From positions 12,115,509 through 12,179,508 of the forward strand of contig NC_063442.1 in the NCBI RefSeq assembly GCF_020379485.1: DNA of 64,000 nucleotides, written 5' to 3'. Positions within the stretch are counted from its first letter, which is position 1. Each line of letters starts with the position of its first letter. The notes beneath the pieces are model-generated. The model saw only the letters and a program-made list of their open reading frames with translations, was not told where the DNA came from and did not search any database. The translations under genes and the position numbers were made by a program. Positions 23,341-35,775 of the stretch are shown here, piece by piece. Source of the DNA: Brassica napus (lineage: Eukaryota; Streptophyta; Magnoliopsida; Brassicales; Brassicaceae).

Positions 23341-26300
23341 TTATCTTTCGATAACTCTCCGGCTGTTTCTGAAATCAGCAGAGTCTGTGTCTTTACCATC
23401 ACTATTCCCATGGCGGTTTCCTCTTCCTCCTCCTCTGTTAGATCCCCTGAAACTCCCTGCACCGCGTCCTCCTCTACTGCTCTTTCTATCAAACCCATCA
23501 TCAAAACCGCCACTTCTGCTTCCCATTCTTTCCCCAAACCCGCCTCTATCTTCTCTGTTCCCTCTTGATCTACCTGACCCTCTGTAATCTTCGCCGTCAC
23601 TATCAAAACCACCCCTTCTGCCTCCTCCAGTTCTTCCTCCCCTCCCTCTTGATCTATTATCCGAGAAGCCACTTGAGGCATTATAATCATTGAAACCACC
23701 CCGTCCACCTCTCATTCTTCCTCTGTTCCCTCCTCTTGATCTATTACCAGAGAAACTTGACCCTCTGTACTCTTTATCATCCATGTCATCATCATCAGAT
23801 TCTGAAGCTGAATAGGATCTTCTTTTTCCCTTAAACCCTCCTCTTGCACCGTTACTTCTTTGGCCACCACCACCCCTTAAACCAGACCTGGGACCATCGT
23901 CCTCCATATCAGAGTCGAGCCCAAACTCATCGTCCGACCCAAAAGTCAGTTTTCTAGAAGGCGGACCTCTGTTTGTTGAAGCAACGTGGCTTGATTTCCA
24001 CCTGGGAGTGACGGAAGCTTCATCATCTGAACTGAAACCGAGCTCATTGTCCCTAGAGAAACCTCCCCTACTGTTTCCATTCCTGTTGCTTCCTCCTCTG
24101 TGTGCATTGTAACCAGCCTTTGACTCTGGAAACTGTTCATCCTCTGAGAACTCTTCAGAAGCAAAAGAAGTTCGAGCTGGGGCCTCTCTGTTTCCAGTTT
24201 CGTCTATCTCATAGCTATCAACGTCATCTTCATCGTCAAAATCATCAAACCCAACACCAGGTCGTCTGCTCCTTCCACCAATCTCAGAACTCTCTCGTGC
24301 TCCCGGAGGAAGATTACCAAATTCTTCTTCTTCAGGATCTCTCAAACCATCCATTGGAAGGTTTTGATTCTTTCTACTGGAATCCGCATATTCAAACGCA
24401 GCAACTTCCGCACCGTCAGATTCATCGTCATCAAAATCAAAGTTCCAGGCATTGGAAACATCATCCCTCTTCACAACCTTCTCTGATTGTGATTCAGTGA
24501 ACCGATGTGTTTCTTGTGTTTTGTTCTCTAAGAAAGCATCTGGTGGACGCTTGCAATCACAATGAAAACATGCCATGTTTCTCCTATAGTTTAGGAAGTT
24601 GCATCTGCCATAACAACAAGCAATATCATCAGTTCCATGACATTTGAACACAACATGTTTTTCTCTCAGACTCAACATGCCCCCTAGAAGTGTAGAAACT
24701 TACTCAGGGCATTCCCATTCTCCTGGAAGGAGCTGTCTCTTTGGCCTCTTTGCATCACACTGTAAGCAAATGGTGTTCTTTGCGAAGTTCATGAAATCGC
24801 ACCTAAGAAACAAAAATTACCATCTCAGGACATAGGCTTAAAAAGGAAGAGATAAGGTGATCAAAAGAGTAAGGGTGTGACTTACTTTGGGCAGAGCCAA
24901 TCACCTTTCTTCATCTCAACGTCATCACGGCCAACACGTCTTTTAGGAGGTGGAGGTGGCTGCTTGACTTTAGGTGGAGCTTTCTTGATAACTGGTGGAG
25001 TAAGGTTAGGATCGATTGGTACTTTGCTTAACTTGACAACCTCATGCAGCAGCTTACGCACCACAGTCTTAACAGATTTTTTCTTCAGGAGGCTTTTGTT
25101 GGTTACTACCGTATCATTCAACGGGTCGAAACCATAGGTGAACAAAATCTTCATGAGGTCAAGGGTTCGAGCCTCGTCCTCTTTGTTTGTTAACAGAAAC
25201 GCCTTCTCGCACGAGTTTCTCAAGCTGCAGGAACTGCAGACCTGATATATAAAATGGATGTTAACATCTGAAGAATCTATTGATAGTAAACCAGTCAGGA
25301 AATAATAACCAGAGAAGAAAAGAGTAAGACTAACAAAGGAGACATTATGAAACCTAAAACCCACACAGCCAATGAGCTAAAAGCCTAAAGTCTCTTAATT
25401 TCCTATCCTATTCTTCCATATATATCACCTACACCTCACATTCAACTGTCTTATCAAAATCAAAATGTAAGCAGGGCAGGATCTGAGATTTTGGAGGCTA
25501 TAAACATATTTTTAAAAGCTTAGTAAAAAAAAATTCATAATTTGGAAGCCTATGCCTCTAAAAAACTCTAAAAGTTTTGGGGGTGGAAGCTAATGTTTCA
25601 TTAGGATGTGCACAGATTGTAAGAGATGCATAGTAGTAGTACACCAAAATCAGAGAGATTGCAAGGGCAGTGATAGCTATGCTTCAAGATTAATGATAAG
25701 AAAAGAAAATGGTGGTGCTTCAGTACAAAAGCAAAGTATTATCAAATGAAGCTTACATCTCCTTCATCGAGATGGACACGCTTCCTCAGTAGCTTTCCCG
25801 AGAAAACAACTTTTCTATCAGTCGCTGGACACCCATGGCCGACAAGTATCTGAATGTCGTTCCTCGACAATGACCTGAAGCAAAAAAAAAAAAAAAATTC
25901 ATATAAAGCACAGAGCAGTTGATAATGTTTCAAAATGATTCTGAAAACAACTAACTTTTGTTATATACCACACAGTATAAACATTAGCAAATGAACAGTC
26001 ATCATAAAGGCATAAGCTTTGTTAGATTTTCAGAAGGTTGAACAAACCTTAGAATATCGAAACGGTCTTTTCCGAAATTAATACAAGCGTTCTGAACAGC
26101 TCTAAAGTCCTGGAGCAAAGCAGCTCCAACATTTGACGAAGATGATGGTGAAACATCGATTCCCAAACTCTGCACCATCATCTCGTCTTCATCATCATCG
26201 TCACGTTGCCTCCTAAGATCAAAGTAGTTCTGCTTCACCAATACCTCCATAAGCTCCATCCACTCTGGCCACGGATGCACCAACTCCACCGCGCCATTCT

Positions 26301-26697
26301 CCTTACTCAACACTGACTGAGTCAAGTCCTCCTCGGGTCTTTCATTATCCCCGACGGATTCGGATTCGGATTTTTCAGGATCCGGATCTCGTCTAATAGC
26401 AGGAGGAGTTGGTGGTTGTTTGGACTGGCGCCAAGCGCGGATACGCTCGAGGGTCTCGTCTTGCTCGGAGTGGCGTTTCTCGATTGCGTCGATCTGATCG
26501 AAGACGAAGCTGAGGCGGGAAGAGAGGGAGGAGGAAGGTTTGTGGTTTTCTTCAGGGGAGGAAGAGTTATTAGGGTTGCTCTGTGCGGAGGTGGAGAGTG
26601 GTTTTGCGAGGAATGGGTGGAAAAGGCGGCGGCTTTTAGGGTTTATGTTGAGGAGAGAGATGCGTTTGATGAGGAGGAGAGAGATTGAAGGAAGCAT
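23341..26697 (-). CDS. OZ2: Organelle RanBP2-type zinc-finger protein (OZ2-like)
   Basis: Five exons: 26697-26048, 25874-25757, 25241-24886, 24802-24704 and 24604-23341, 828 aa (an alternative in-frame ATG at 26724 adds 9 aa). The N-terminus (MLPSISLLLIKRISLL...RRLFHPFLAKPLSTS) is a basic, Ser-rich organelle presequence. Two RanBP2-type zinc fingers follow, WLCPKCDFMNFAKNTICLQC (about residues 371-390) and WECPECNFLNYRRNMACFHC (about 404-423), separated by exon boundaries. The C-terminal 400 residues are acidic, then RGG-rich (SRGGNRGRMRGGRGG). These features match the OZ family (OZ1 is VAR3), RNA-binding factors for organelle editing and splicing. From memory, At1g55040 is OZ2, which affects mitochondrial intron splicing, and it neighbours At1g55050, as seen here. 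The orthologue symbol rests on that synteny. Confidence 0.85.
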
Positions 26698-27471
26698 AGC
26701 TTGAATAAAATGGGGATTACTCAAAGAGTGGTGAGGGTTGCCATTGAAACGGTTTTTAGGGAAAGAAAGGGTTTATGGTTCTGTGTCTTCTGGTTAAACC
26801 CATCGAGGACTCGCCTGCTTCAGAGGATCTTTTGTTCCGGTTTGATTCGGTTTAAATACATTTTGGTTCAATTCGGTTTTTAAAGAGAGAGAGAGAGAGT
26901 CATGTTTTCAACTTTCAAAATGAATACAAGTTTTTTTGTTGGTGTAAAAAATGATACTACAAGTTAATATTTTATACTATGAATGAACCTAGAGATTATG
27001 TCGCTCAATTTTAATTTTTCTAAATTAATTAAATTTACATTTTAAAATCATAAAATTAATTTGTGTTTGTGCGTGCCACTATAAAAATAAGCATCATTAT
27101 TCGATAAAAACCTTGTTTAGAATTGCATTAGGCATGACTCGGATAATCGGGTATAAATTAGCGAGATAATGAAAATAAAAAATTTAATCGAAGACTAGTT
27201 TTGGAAAAATAAAACTTAGTTGTCTAAATAATAATATTTTTGTTTAATGTACCTAAGAGTTCTAATGGATGATGATGCTCTAAGACTAATTAAAAGTACA
27301 TGTTTTTGTCACACTCATTTATAAAGGTATCCAAGTGAATCTTGAACTTTAAAATTCTTGACATAACATGTGCTCTATTGTTCCAGATCTTGGAAGTAAG
27401 AAGCATTTATTTATTTTTCTTATAATCACTTTCGTATACTGAACAGCTTATAGTGAAAGAGATGAACTGAA
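26698..27471. other. Intergenic DNA between OZ2 and cyclase gene
   Basis: Contains the OZ2 5' flank with a (GA)n run at about 26884-26900 and AT-rich DNA, then the 3' flank of the cyclase gene. No further gene is supported. Confidence 0.5.
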
Positions 27472-28858
27472 TCACTTGATGAGAATACATCTCGTTGGTG
27501 CACCTTCCGCTCCAGGCAATCTCAACGGTAAGCAATGAAGCGAGTACACTCCTACCTCCACATCATCCAGCTTCAGCGCTTCCACAGGGATTATATCCTG
27601 ATAATCATATGTATATATGCCTCTTCTCACTTTTGACACGCCTACTTAACAAACCAATGATCTCTACGACTTTCTTGTCTAGTGAAAATAGCTACGCTCA
27701 ATCATATCCAAAGGTTTGATAGTCGAATATTAAAAGAGAAAATTCGATGAAGAAAAACATGCCACAAATCTTCAAGAAACAAAAGCAATAGTTTTGGTAA
27801 TTGATACTTTAATAGGGAAAGATATAGTATACTCACCCGTTCTCCTAGTATAAACTTGTGCGTTTCAGGCGCTTCCTCATAAGCAGCAAAAGAAAGATAA
27901 TCAAGCCCTGAGATTCCACGATGTAGAGTAGTCCTAGGCTACTAGCTAAGAAATACTCTTGAGGATACTTAAAAGAAAAAGAAAAAAAGAAACTAGAAAA
28001 TCCATTTCTTACCAATAAGTTTGATATCTGTATTCTCAACCAACCATTTCGCCCCATCCATCATGAATCCAGCAAAGCTCGAATCGAACTCTTTCTCAAA
28101 CATAAGCCGCCTGAATAAACTCAACAGTAGAGAGAGAAAAACAGTGATTAGATTCGAAACAAAAGTAACATTTTCTATGAGCTCATAATCAAATATTGAA
28201 ACTTACCTGTCAGTGTTCAATGTTCTAAAGAGCACACGACGAACTCCCTTTGGAATATGAAGTGATTTCATAACCTCAGCTATTTAAATTCAACCAAAAA
28301 CATTAGACATAATATGATTTTCTTGAAACTATTCATTGTTTAATAAAAACTCTCAAACTCACCAGTGATATTCTTATCCCTTGGAACATCAACCAACAGG
28401 GCAGGGCCTACACAATTTTAAACAATATCAGTTCAAAGCAAAAAATAGAAACCCATTATTAACTTACCGTTTAGGACTTGGAGGTCAAGCGAATCGGAAT
28501 CGAAACCAGCGTCGTAATACTTGTCATGAAAGTGGCCTGGTGCATCAAGGTGTGTACCGGTGTGAACAGATAGTTTCATCTCCGAGGTATTAGAGAGGGA
28601 TTGGTTCTTCATACTCGTGGTTAGACGCAGGAACGGTTTAACTCCTTCTGTCGATTCCCAGACCGGCATATCCTGCGTGTACCGGTGGGTTATGTCGAAT
28701 ATCTTCCTTTCGCCATAAACCTCCCGACGGATCGGTTTCAGATCGTCAGAGGAGGTCATGGCTACGTGGAAGGTAGTGGGAATCGACGGAAAAGCTTCAT
28801 CAGCGGCGATGACAGAGGAGAGGAAGAGTGTACTGGCGATGGTGAGGAAAGGAATCAT
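27472..28858 (-). CDS. Cyclase family protein (kynurenine formamidase-like), secreted
   Basis: Six exons: 28858-28468, 28407-28363, 28279-28207, 28110-28013, 27907-27837 and 27597-27472, 267 aa. An N-terminal signal peptide ([22 protein letters not shown]) is followed by the cyclase/formamidase fold. The metal-binding motif [12 protein letters not shown] lies at about residues 99-110. Conserved segments such as VLLVDVP-like [22 protein letters not shown] and [21 protein letters not shown] are spread over the later exons. The last motif is the characteristic C-terminus of plant cyclase proteins. Arabidopsis relatives (CYCLASE1 and others, At1g44542) are stress- and cell-death-related with no settled substrate. 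Every splice junction keeps frame, so the gene looks intact. A 19-kb MULE begins only about 310 bp upstream of its ATG. Confidence 0.9.
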
Positions 28859-29158
28859 TATCTCGGTTCGTAGGTCAACGTGGATTCATGAACCTTGGTT
28901 GGTATTCATATAGTATTCTGTTCGTAATGTTTTATTGGTCTGTCAATTTTATGATGATCAATCAAACTGATATTAACTTCGAACCATAGAAGATGTTCCT
29001 TAAATAGATACTAGATGAAATTATCGTATGTACACGCGAGTATTTCTTTTATAACAAAACTATTTATCTGCGAGAAAAAATATATACAAATTTTAGATAA
29101 CTTTCAGGGGAATTGGATTCAATATACATAAAATAAAAGAAAATTAATGTTATAACTA

Positions 29159-29167
29159 TAACAACAA
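29159..29167. repeat. 9-bp target-site duplication of the MULE, left
   Basis: TAACAACAA, identical to 48608-48616. Nine-base duplications are diagnostic for Mutator-type insertion. Confidence 0.85.
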
Positions 29168-29279
29168 GGGCAATTGTCAATAATAGCACCTTTTGAAGTT
29201 TATGTCCCAAAAATAGCACTAGAATGAGAAAGTCACAAAAATAGGTTTCATTAAAGGGGTAATTTACCCTTATACCCTT
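29168..29279 (+). repeat. MULE terminal inverted repeat, left
   Basis: Pairs with 48498-48607 in inverted orientation. The inner part (29229-29279) is nearly identical to its partner. The outer 60 bp match at roughly two of three bases. Confidence 0.85.
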
Positions 29280-29369
29280 TGTTATAAGAATAAAAAAAAA
29301 ACATTTCATTTCCTTCAATCGCGAATCCTGTCGTCTCCTCTCTGGAATCTTCAAACCCTCACCGGCACT

Positions 29370-29600
29370 GTCGTCTCCGACTCGGGAATCGTCGTCTCCG
29401 ACTCGGGAATCGTCGTCTCCGGCTCGGGAATCATCTTCTCCGACTCGGGAATCGTCGTCTCCGGCTCGGGAATCATCTTCTCCGGCTCGCTAGTCATCTT
29501 CTTCGGCTCGCTAATCATTTTCTTCGGCTCGCCAATCATCTTCTCCCGCTCGCTAATCATCTTCTCCGGCTCGCTAATCATCTTCTCCGGCTATCTAATC
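29370..29600. repeat. 21-bp subterminal minisatellite, 11 units
   Basis: Eleven units, each exactly 21 bp, related to GTCGTCTCCGACTCGGGAAT plus C, with a later variant ATCTTCTCCGGCTCGCTAAT plus C. Because 21 is a multiple of 3, the array stays open on the minus strand as a 7-residue repeat. It lies in the presumed 5' leader of the first Ulp1-like gene. Confidence 0.85.
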
Positions 29601-30173
29601 ATCAGCGTCACACTCTCTACTCTCAAAATCGGACACAAATCACTATGTAGCTTTTTAAAATTAGGTTTTTTGAATTAAAATTTGGGAAGCTTGCGTTTTG
29701 ATTTTGATTTGTTTGTTACTCTTTCTTATTAACCAGCGAAGCAAATGAAAGACTTTTGAATTGTGGGAACACAAAGTTGTTGGAGCATAATTCATCTCTT
29801 TGAGGTATGTTGCAGATTCAACCTTCTGTGTGTTTGTACAAATTTATAAAATAAAAGTTTGTTGTCTCTTGCTGCATCTATTGAATGTTTTTAGAAGATT
29901 TCCAGAAAGCATTTGTTGCTGCATCTATTAAATGTTGAAAATTGAAACTCGGATGGTAACACATTTTGAAACTTTTTTGCTTGGAGTCTTGTTTTGATTA
30001 GGAATGTTGATATTTTTGATAGGGTCTTGAATTTGCTTATGAGTCTTTTGTTGCTTGTGAAACTGTCTAGTGTTTATAAGAATTTCAGGAAGCATTTGTT
30101 GTGTTATTTCAGGAAAGCCTTCCAGAAAAGTTTGAAATTTTTTTTTTTCTTGTTTACGTAGGATAGAAACAAG
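29601..30173 (+). promoter_or_regulatory. 5' leader and UTR intron of first DUF1985-Ulp1 gene
   Basis: Sequence around 29800 (TTTGAGGTATGTTGCAGATT) and the acceptor just before the ATG (TTTACGTAGGATAGAAACAA) also occur before the second gene (about 36590 and 36820). The shared layout supports a 5' UTR intron with donor at about 29800 and acceptor at about 30160. Confidence 0.55.
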
Positions 30174-33100
30174 ATGGGAGATTCAGTACCTCTAAAACTA
30201 GCACTGCCAGAGCTGAAGTATCCTATTGGTTCACAGCCAAAGGAAAAGTCAGCAATCAACCAATACTCTGGTTCAGATTATATCTCTATTGTCAAAAGCA
30301 TCCTAAAACCAGATGAGATGATAAGAGTCCGAGGATCATTTCTGGGACCTGTAATGAAGCTCAGTGAGAGAGGATTGAAGTTATCAGCAAAGATAGTCTA
30401 CGCCATTCTCACTAGAAGCATCGTTTCTGTCAAGGAGAATGAAGCCTGGTTCCATTTCGGTGCGCAGCCAATGAGGTTCTCTATAAGAGAATTTCATATG
30501 ATGACAGGCTTGAAATGTAGTGGTGCATTAGAAGGACCACGAAGGGAAACCGAGAGATTTAATTGGGAATTGCTAAAGGGGCGTAGTCATAAGTTAAGTG
30601 ACGTGGTGGACCAGCTCAGAAACACAAGAGAAGATGCTTCTGAGGAGAGAATATGCCTCGCAATGCTCATCCTGGTAGAGAGCATATTATTGCGGAAGAG
30701 CAAAGGAGGGAGTTTTCCTTTGGAATATGCGAAAAATGCACAGGATATGACATATCCATGGGGAAAAGAGGCTTACATTGTGCTCCTGAAGTCAATTCAA
30801 AACGCTGTCGCGAATCATTTGGAGAATAAATCCAAATTTGAGTTGCAAGGTTATCCTCTAGTATTCCTTCTTTGGATACTAGAGTCGATTCCTTTGCTAA
30901 GAGATAAGTTCAGTAAGTGTGTACCAACAGTTGAGGTTCCTGTGCCGACTTACTTGTGTGAAAAATACACTGAGGTAGAGAATCCATCACTTGATAGGGT
31001 TTTACAGGTTGAAGCTGATACAAAGGTAAGTTTTTCCAAGTATATGTTTCTCAGTTTATTTGGCTTCTTCTTTTTAATATGTTTCTCATTGGTCTTTTTT
31101 TAAATACTCTCAGCTGAAGGTCCATTGCATACTACCTTCTATTCCTCATGATCCAGAAGATGATATCTCCATTGAAGACAAATATAGTGACGAGCTGGAA
31201 ACAGTGAAAGATGTAACAAAGAAAGGGTACAAGATTACAGCCGATGACTGGGAAAATAGGTGTGTAGACACATTTGACACATTGGATGCTCTTATTCAAA
31301 TGATGGCAAATAAGGAGACTGGCCAAGCTTCTACTCCGATTGATGAGGATTCAGTAAATGAAAAAGTGAACAGGATCATCACGGTAATGGAGGAGAATCT
31401 GAAGAGCATGAAGGATCGAATGTCATTACTAGAAGAAGAAAACATACATCTTAGAGCTCGTGTGTCAGAGTTGGAAGGAAACAACAATGTTTTTCCCACT
31501 AACGTGACACAAAAGGTAAATTCTCAAAACATGTTCTTTTACATTTGCATTTTCAAGTATTTTTTTGAAGATCTTGTACATATTCTTGAATGCCTTCCTA
31601 ATATTTGACAAACAGCGATCCAGTGAGACACCTTTATCTCCAATGTCTCACACGCAACCATCGAGTGAGACACCTTTATCTCCAATGTCTCAACAGCCTA
31701 ATTTGACACATGAGGTATGTAACCAATAAATATTGTTGAGTTTTGAAGTAATATTTGGAAAGCTTTTGTACTTCTTGAATGCATTCCTGATTTTTGCAGG
31801 AGACAATGATTGAATCAGCTGCATCTCCAAAGTCTCAACAAAATGAGGTATATGCTCAAAATTTTTAAGAAAATATTTGGAAATTCTTGTACAAAATCCT
31901 GAATGCCTTCCTGATTTTTGCAGGATTACACGCAACAATCGAGTGAGACGCCTTTATCTCCAATGTCTCAACAGCCTAATTTGACACATAAGGTATGTAA
32001 CCAATAAAATATTGTTGAGTTTTGAAGTAATATTTGGAAGCTTTTGTACATATTCTTGAATGCATTCTTGATTTTTGCAGGAGACAATGAATGAATCAGA
32101 TGATGAAACTCTTGCCCTTGATACTCAAGTATTCTCTCCTAATCTGACAAAAGAGGTATATGCTCAATGATATTGTTTTCACAGTTGGAGTTTACAAATT
32201 AGTTTTGGGTGATTTTTTTTTACATATAAAGGCTTTTCTGATTTTTGACAGAAAGAAACAGAAACGTCTACCGATGAGAGGCCATCCAATCCTAATCAAG
32301 ATGGAAAACCAGATGATGAGGTAATATTTATTCTAGAAATTATAGTTGAATGTATTCATGATGGCCATTCCTGATATTTTTTTGCAGATTGTGAGAGAGA
32401 AATTAACAAGTGAGTCACCTGCTACTCAGAGTCAAGTTTTGCAGAAAGAAACAGTGGAAATGAATGAGACACCTTCTTCTCCAATAGCTCCAAAGAGTAT
32501 TGAAACTCCCGTTTATACTCCAAGTCAGACTCAACAGGTACATGGTCAAAAAAAAATCTTGGATTTTTAAGTTAATGTTTGGAAGCTTTAGAACGTACTC
32601 TGGATTGACTTCGTGATAATTTTTACAGATTGAGAGAGAGCCATCGGATGACACGCCTGCCCTTGATACTCAAGTTTTTACTCCTAATCTGACAAAAGAG
32701 GTATATGCTCAATGACAGTTGGAGTTTACAATTAGTTTTGGGTGATTTACATATATAGACCTTTCTAATTTTTGGCAGAGGGAAACACAAACCTCTACTG
32801 ATGAAACGCCACCCAAAACTAATCAAGAAGAAGGAAAACCAGATGATGAGGTAATATTTACTCTAGAAATTATAATTGAATGTATTCATGATGGCCTTTC
32901 CTGATATTTTTTGCAGATTGTGATTGAGTCACCTGCTGCTCAGACTCAAGTTTTGCAAAAAGAAACACTGGAAATGAATGAGACACCTTCTTCTCCAATA
33001 TCTCCAAAGAGTATTGAGGCTCAAGTTTTTACTCCAATTCAGAAACAGCAGGTAAATGTTCAAAAAATCTTGGAGATTTCAAGTAATGTTTGAAAGCTTT

Positions 33101-35775
33101 TGTACGTGTTTTTGATCCCCTACCTGACTTTTTTTTGTTTTTTTTGCAGACGGTAACAGAGGAAACGTATGAGGCTACACAGCCATTGACTGAGATCATT
33201 TCAGCAAACAATAAAAAGGTAAGCATAGAAATGTCTTTCATAAGTACAACTTGAATTTTAAATTGTAGAAACTTCTTCATAACTACCTCTTTTATTTTAC
33301 TGTTATTACAGGAGGATACGCATGCTGTGCATCACACACCTTCCTCTCCATTGTCTTCACTAATTGCACTAGTTATTGAAGAAAATAAGAATGCTTTGGT
33401 AAGAAGAAATATTTAAAATGTTTATGTAATATTTTTCTATTCAACTAACTCTTACCATTTACTTTTGTCTTATAGAGTGAGACAGAAACTGCGACCCAAT
33501 ATTTTTCTACAAGTGAAGGAGAGCATACACAATCAAGCAGAAAGAATCAAGCAGAAGAATATCTCAAGGATACTACAGAACCTACTACTGAGCTAGTTTC
33601 CACAGATGTTTCGAAGACACAGCCTCTTACTCCGCAAACACAGCACCTTCAGACAAGTGAGGGAGATCAATCCGATGAGACACCATCAGAGCAGAATCAA
33701 GCAGAAGAAAATCTCAAGGATACTACAGAACCTACTACTGAGCTAGTTTCCACATATGTTTCGAAGATGCCGCCTATTACTCAGCAAACAGAGCATCTTC
33801 AGACAAGTGCTATAGATTTTTCAGAAACAAACGAGGTATGCATCGAGTATATTTGATCTTTAATTATTATTCTAACAATTTAAAACCGCTGATGTTACTG
33901 AATCTTCATTTTTAATAGGTTGAAGTAAGCAGGCGTATAGCTCACTTTCAAATAGGCGCAGAGGTTGAGATTTTGTCTACTGATGACGAAATATGGTATC
34001 CAGGAAAGGTTGTTGATCTTAAACTGTGTGAAGGACTAGAGGAGCTGACAGTTGAGTACACGACACTCTTCACATACCAACATAATAGACTTCAGAAACT
34101 TCAGGATACTATCACGGCTGACAAAATACGTCCTGCAACACCAACTAGTGACCAAAAATCCTTTGAGATGATGGATAAGGTAGAAGCCTTTTACAACAAT
34201 GGCTGGAGCAGCGGACAAATTAGCATGGTACTTGGTGATAACACATACTCGGTGTGTCTCTATACTTCTATGGAAACTATTCTATTCAAACATTCAGATT
34301 TGCGAATTCATAGAGAATGGAAAGATGGAGTCTGGAAGATGGCAGATAAGGTAAATCATAACTAGAATTATACTTCACGTGAATTGTTTGATATACATAC
34401 ATTTTAGTTTCAGGAATGGTTTCCAGAAATTCCGATTGCAACAAATTTGATAATATTTTGCTTGGTGTCTATTGTTTGATTAAAGGTGAAGCCTGATAAG
34501 AAAAGGAAAGCTGCTGCCTCATCACAAAATTCAGGAATGGATAATGTTTTCCTAAGAAGGAGCGAGAGGGTGACTAAACGATCTAGAGACACAAAAACTC
34601 CATTCAAGTCTGACAGAAATCCGGCTTTAACTGTAATACCTGAGATTATACCTGCAGTTGATCCGTTTTCAACTCCTGCGGAACATAAGCTTTCAAGGCT
34701 TCAAAATTGGATGACATTAAAGCCCGGCATGCATGAAACGTAAGCATGTTTCTGTCCTTGTCTATATATTCTTATATTTATGTATAAGAGGTTTGGTAAT
34801 TCCTTTGAATCTTTAATCGACTGCAGGTCCCTATCAATCAATGATAATAAGATAAGGAAATCTTTCTTTCAAAGCATGGAAAATGCAAAAAAGGACCTTA
34901 AGAAAGAGGTAATTTGTTTACATATGTTCTTGCCTTGAGCTTTTTTTTAAAAAAAATTCAGGAAGGATTTGTTTAGTTTCAGGAATTATATAGTAACAAA
35001 TTAGATAATGTTTGCCTTTTTTTTGCAGCACATTGATGGAGCCTTTGCAATGCTAAATTGCAGAAGAAATGAGAATGCTGCTTGGTTCCACAACTACAAG
35101 ATTCCAAAGGCGTGCTTCCTACCTATGGAGTTCTTGCATTGCTTGCTCTCTGATGATTTGGCTTACAAGAAAGAAAAGGTCAAAGGTAAAAAGATTTTCA
35201 ACGATATATTTAAAGATACTGTGAGAGGGAAGGTATATCCAGAGAAGACATGGGGAGAAGATGTTGATGTTGTGTATGGGATTACTCTTGGAAAAAAAAG
35301 CAATGTCTGGATTGGGATGGAAATTCATTTGAAGAAGAAAAGAATCACAGTATATGATTGTTTTCAAAAGGAAAGCAACAGCATTGATATTCCTCAAGTG
35401 AAAAAGTTGGCAGGTATGTATAAACAATTTGTATTTGATGTATTCAACTGTTTCTTGGTTTGAAATATTCAACTGATTCTATCTTGATATTGATTTTTAA
35501 ATATGACAGTGTTGATTACTAATCTGCTGGTGGAATCTTCTGGTGATGAGGTAGATAAAGTGAAGATGATTCCATTTGAGATTGAGCAGGCACAAGGTTT
35601 ACCCAAGACAAAACATCCTTTCAACTGTGGGATATTTCTTGTCAAGATTCTGGAGTGCCAGTCATTGAAGATAGGAGACATGACAAAGATTAATGATGAC
35701 AATGCATTGGAGCTAAGGAGAACCTTGTCTTGTGAGATCTTCAACCAATTTGTGGATGAGAGCTTTGGGAAATGA
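30174..35775 (+). CDS. MULE-borne DUF1985 - double Agenet - Ulp1/C48 protein, gene 1
   Basis: Nineteen exons give 1325 aa without a stop. E1-E7: 30174-31025, 31114-31515, 31616-31714, 31800-31847, 31924-31992, 32081-32155, 32252-32320. E8-E13: 32388-32537, 32629-32700, 32779-32850, 32917-33051, 33150-33218, 33312-33398. E14-E19: 33476-33835, 33919-34350, 34486-34739, 34827-34908, 35029-35413, 35510-35775. Residues 1-284 form DUF1985 (WFHFGAQPMRFSIREFHMMTGLKC). E2 ends in a coiled coil. E3-E14 are a Ser/Thr/Pro/Glu-rich linker. E15 encodes two Agenet/Tudor-like repeats (GAEVEILSTDDEIWYPGKVV; KVEAFYNNGWSSGQI). E18-E19 are a C48-type protease fold with the Cys motif PFNCGIFLVKILEC and Asp in VYDCF. 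At the usual catalytic His position I read Val (NVWIGMEI), so deSUMOylase activity is doubtful. Confidence 0.85.

Noticed and set aside
23341..26697. VAR3/OZ1 itself
   Set aside because: The neighbouring SANT gene and mitochondrial-type presequence fit the paralogue OZ2 better; a direct comparison would decide.
29351..29581. 76-aa minus-strand frame of 7-residue repeats (EPEKMIS)
   Set aside because: Produced by the 21-bp minisatellite; an array with unit length divisible by three stays open by construction.
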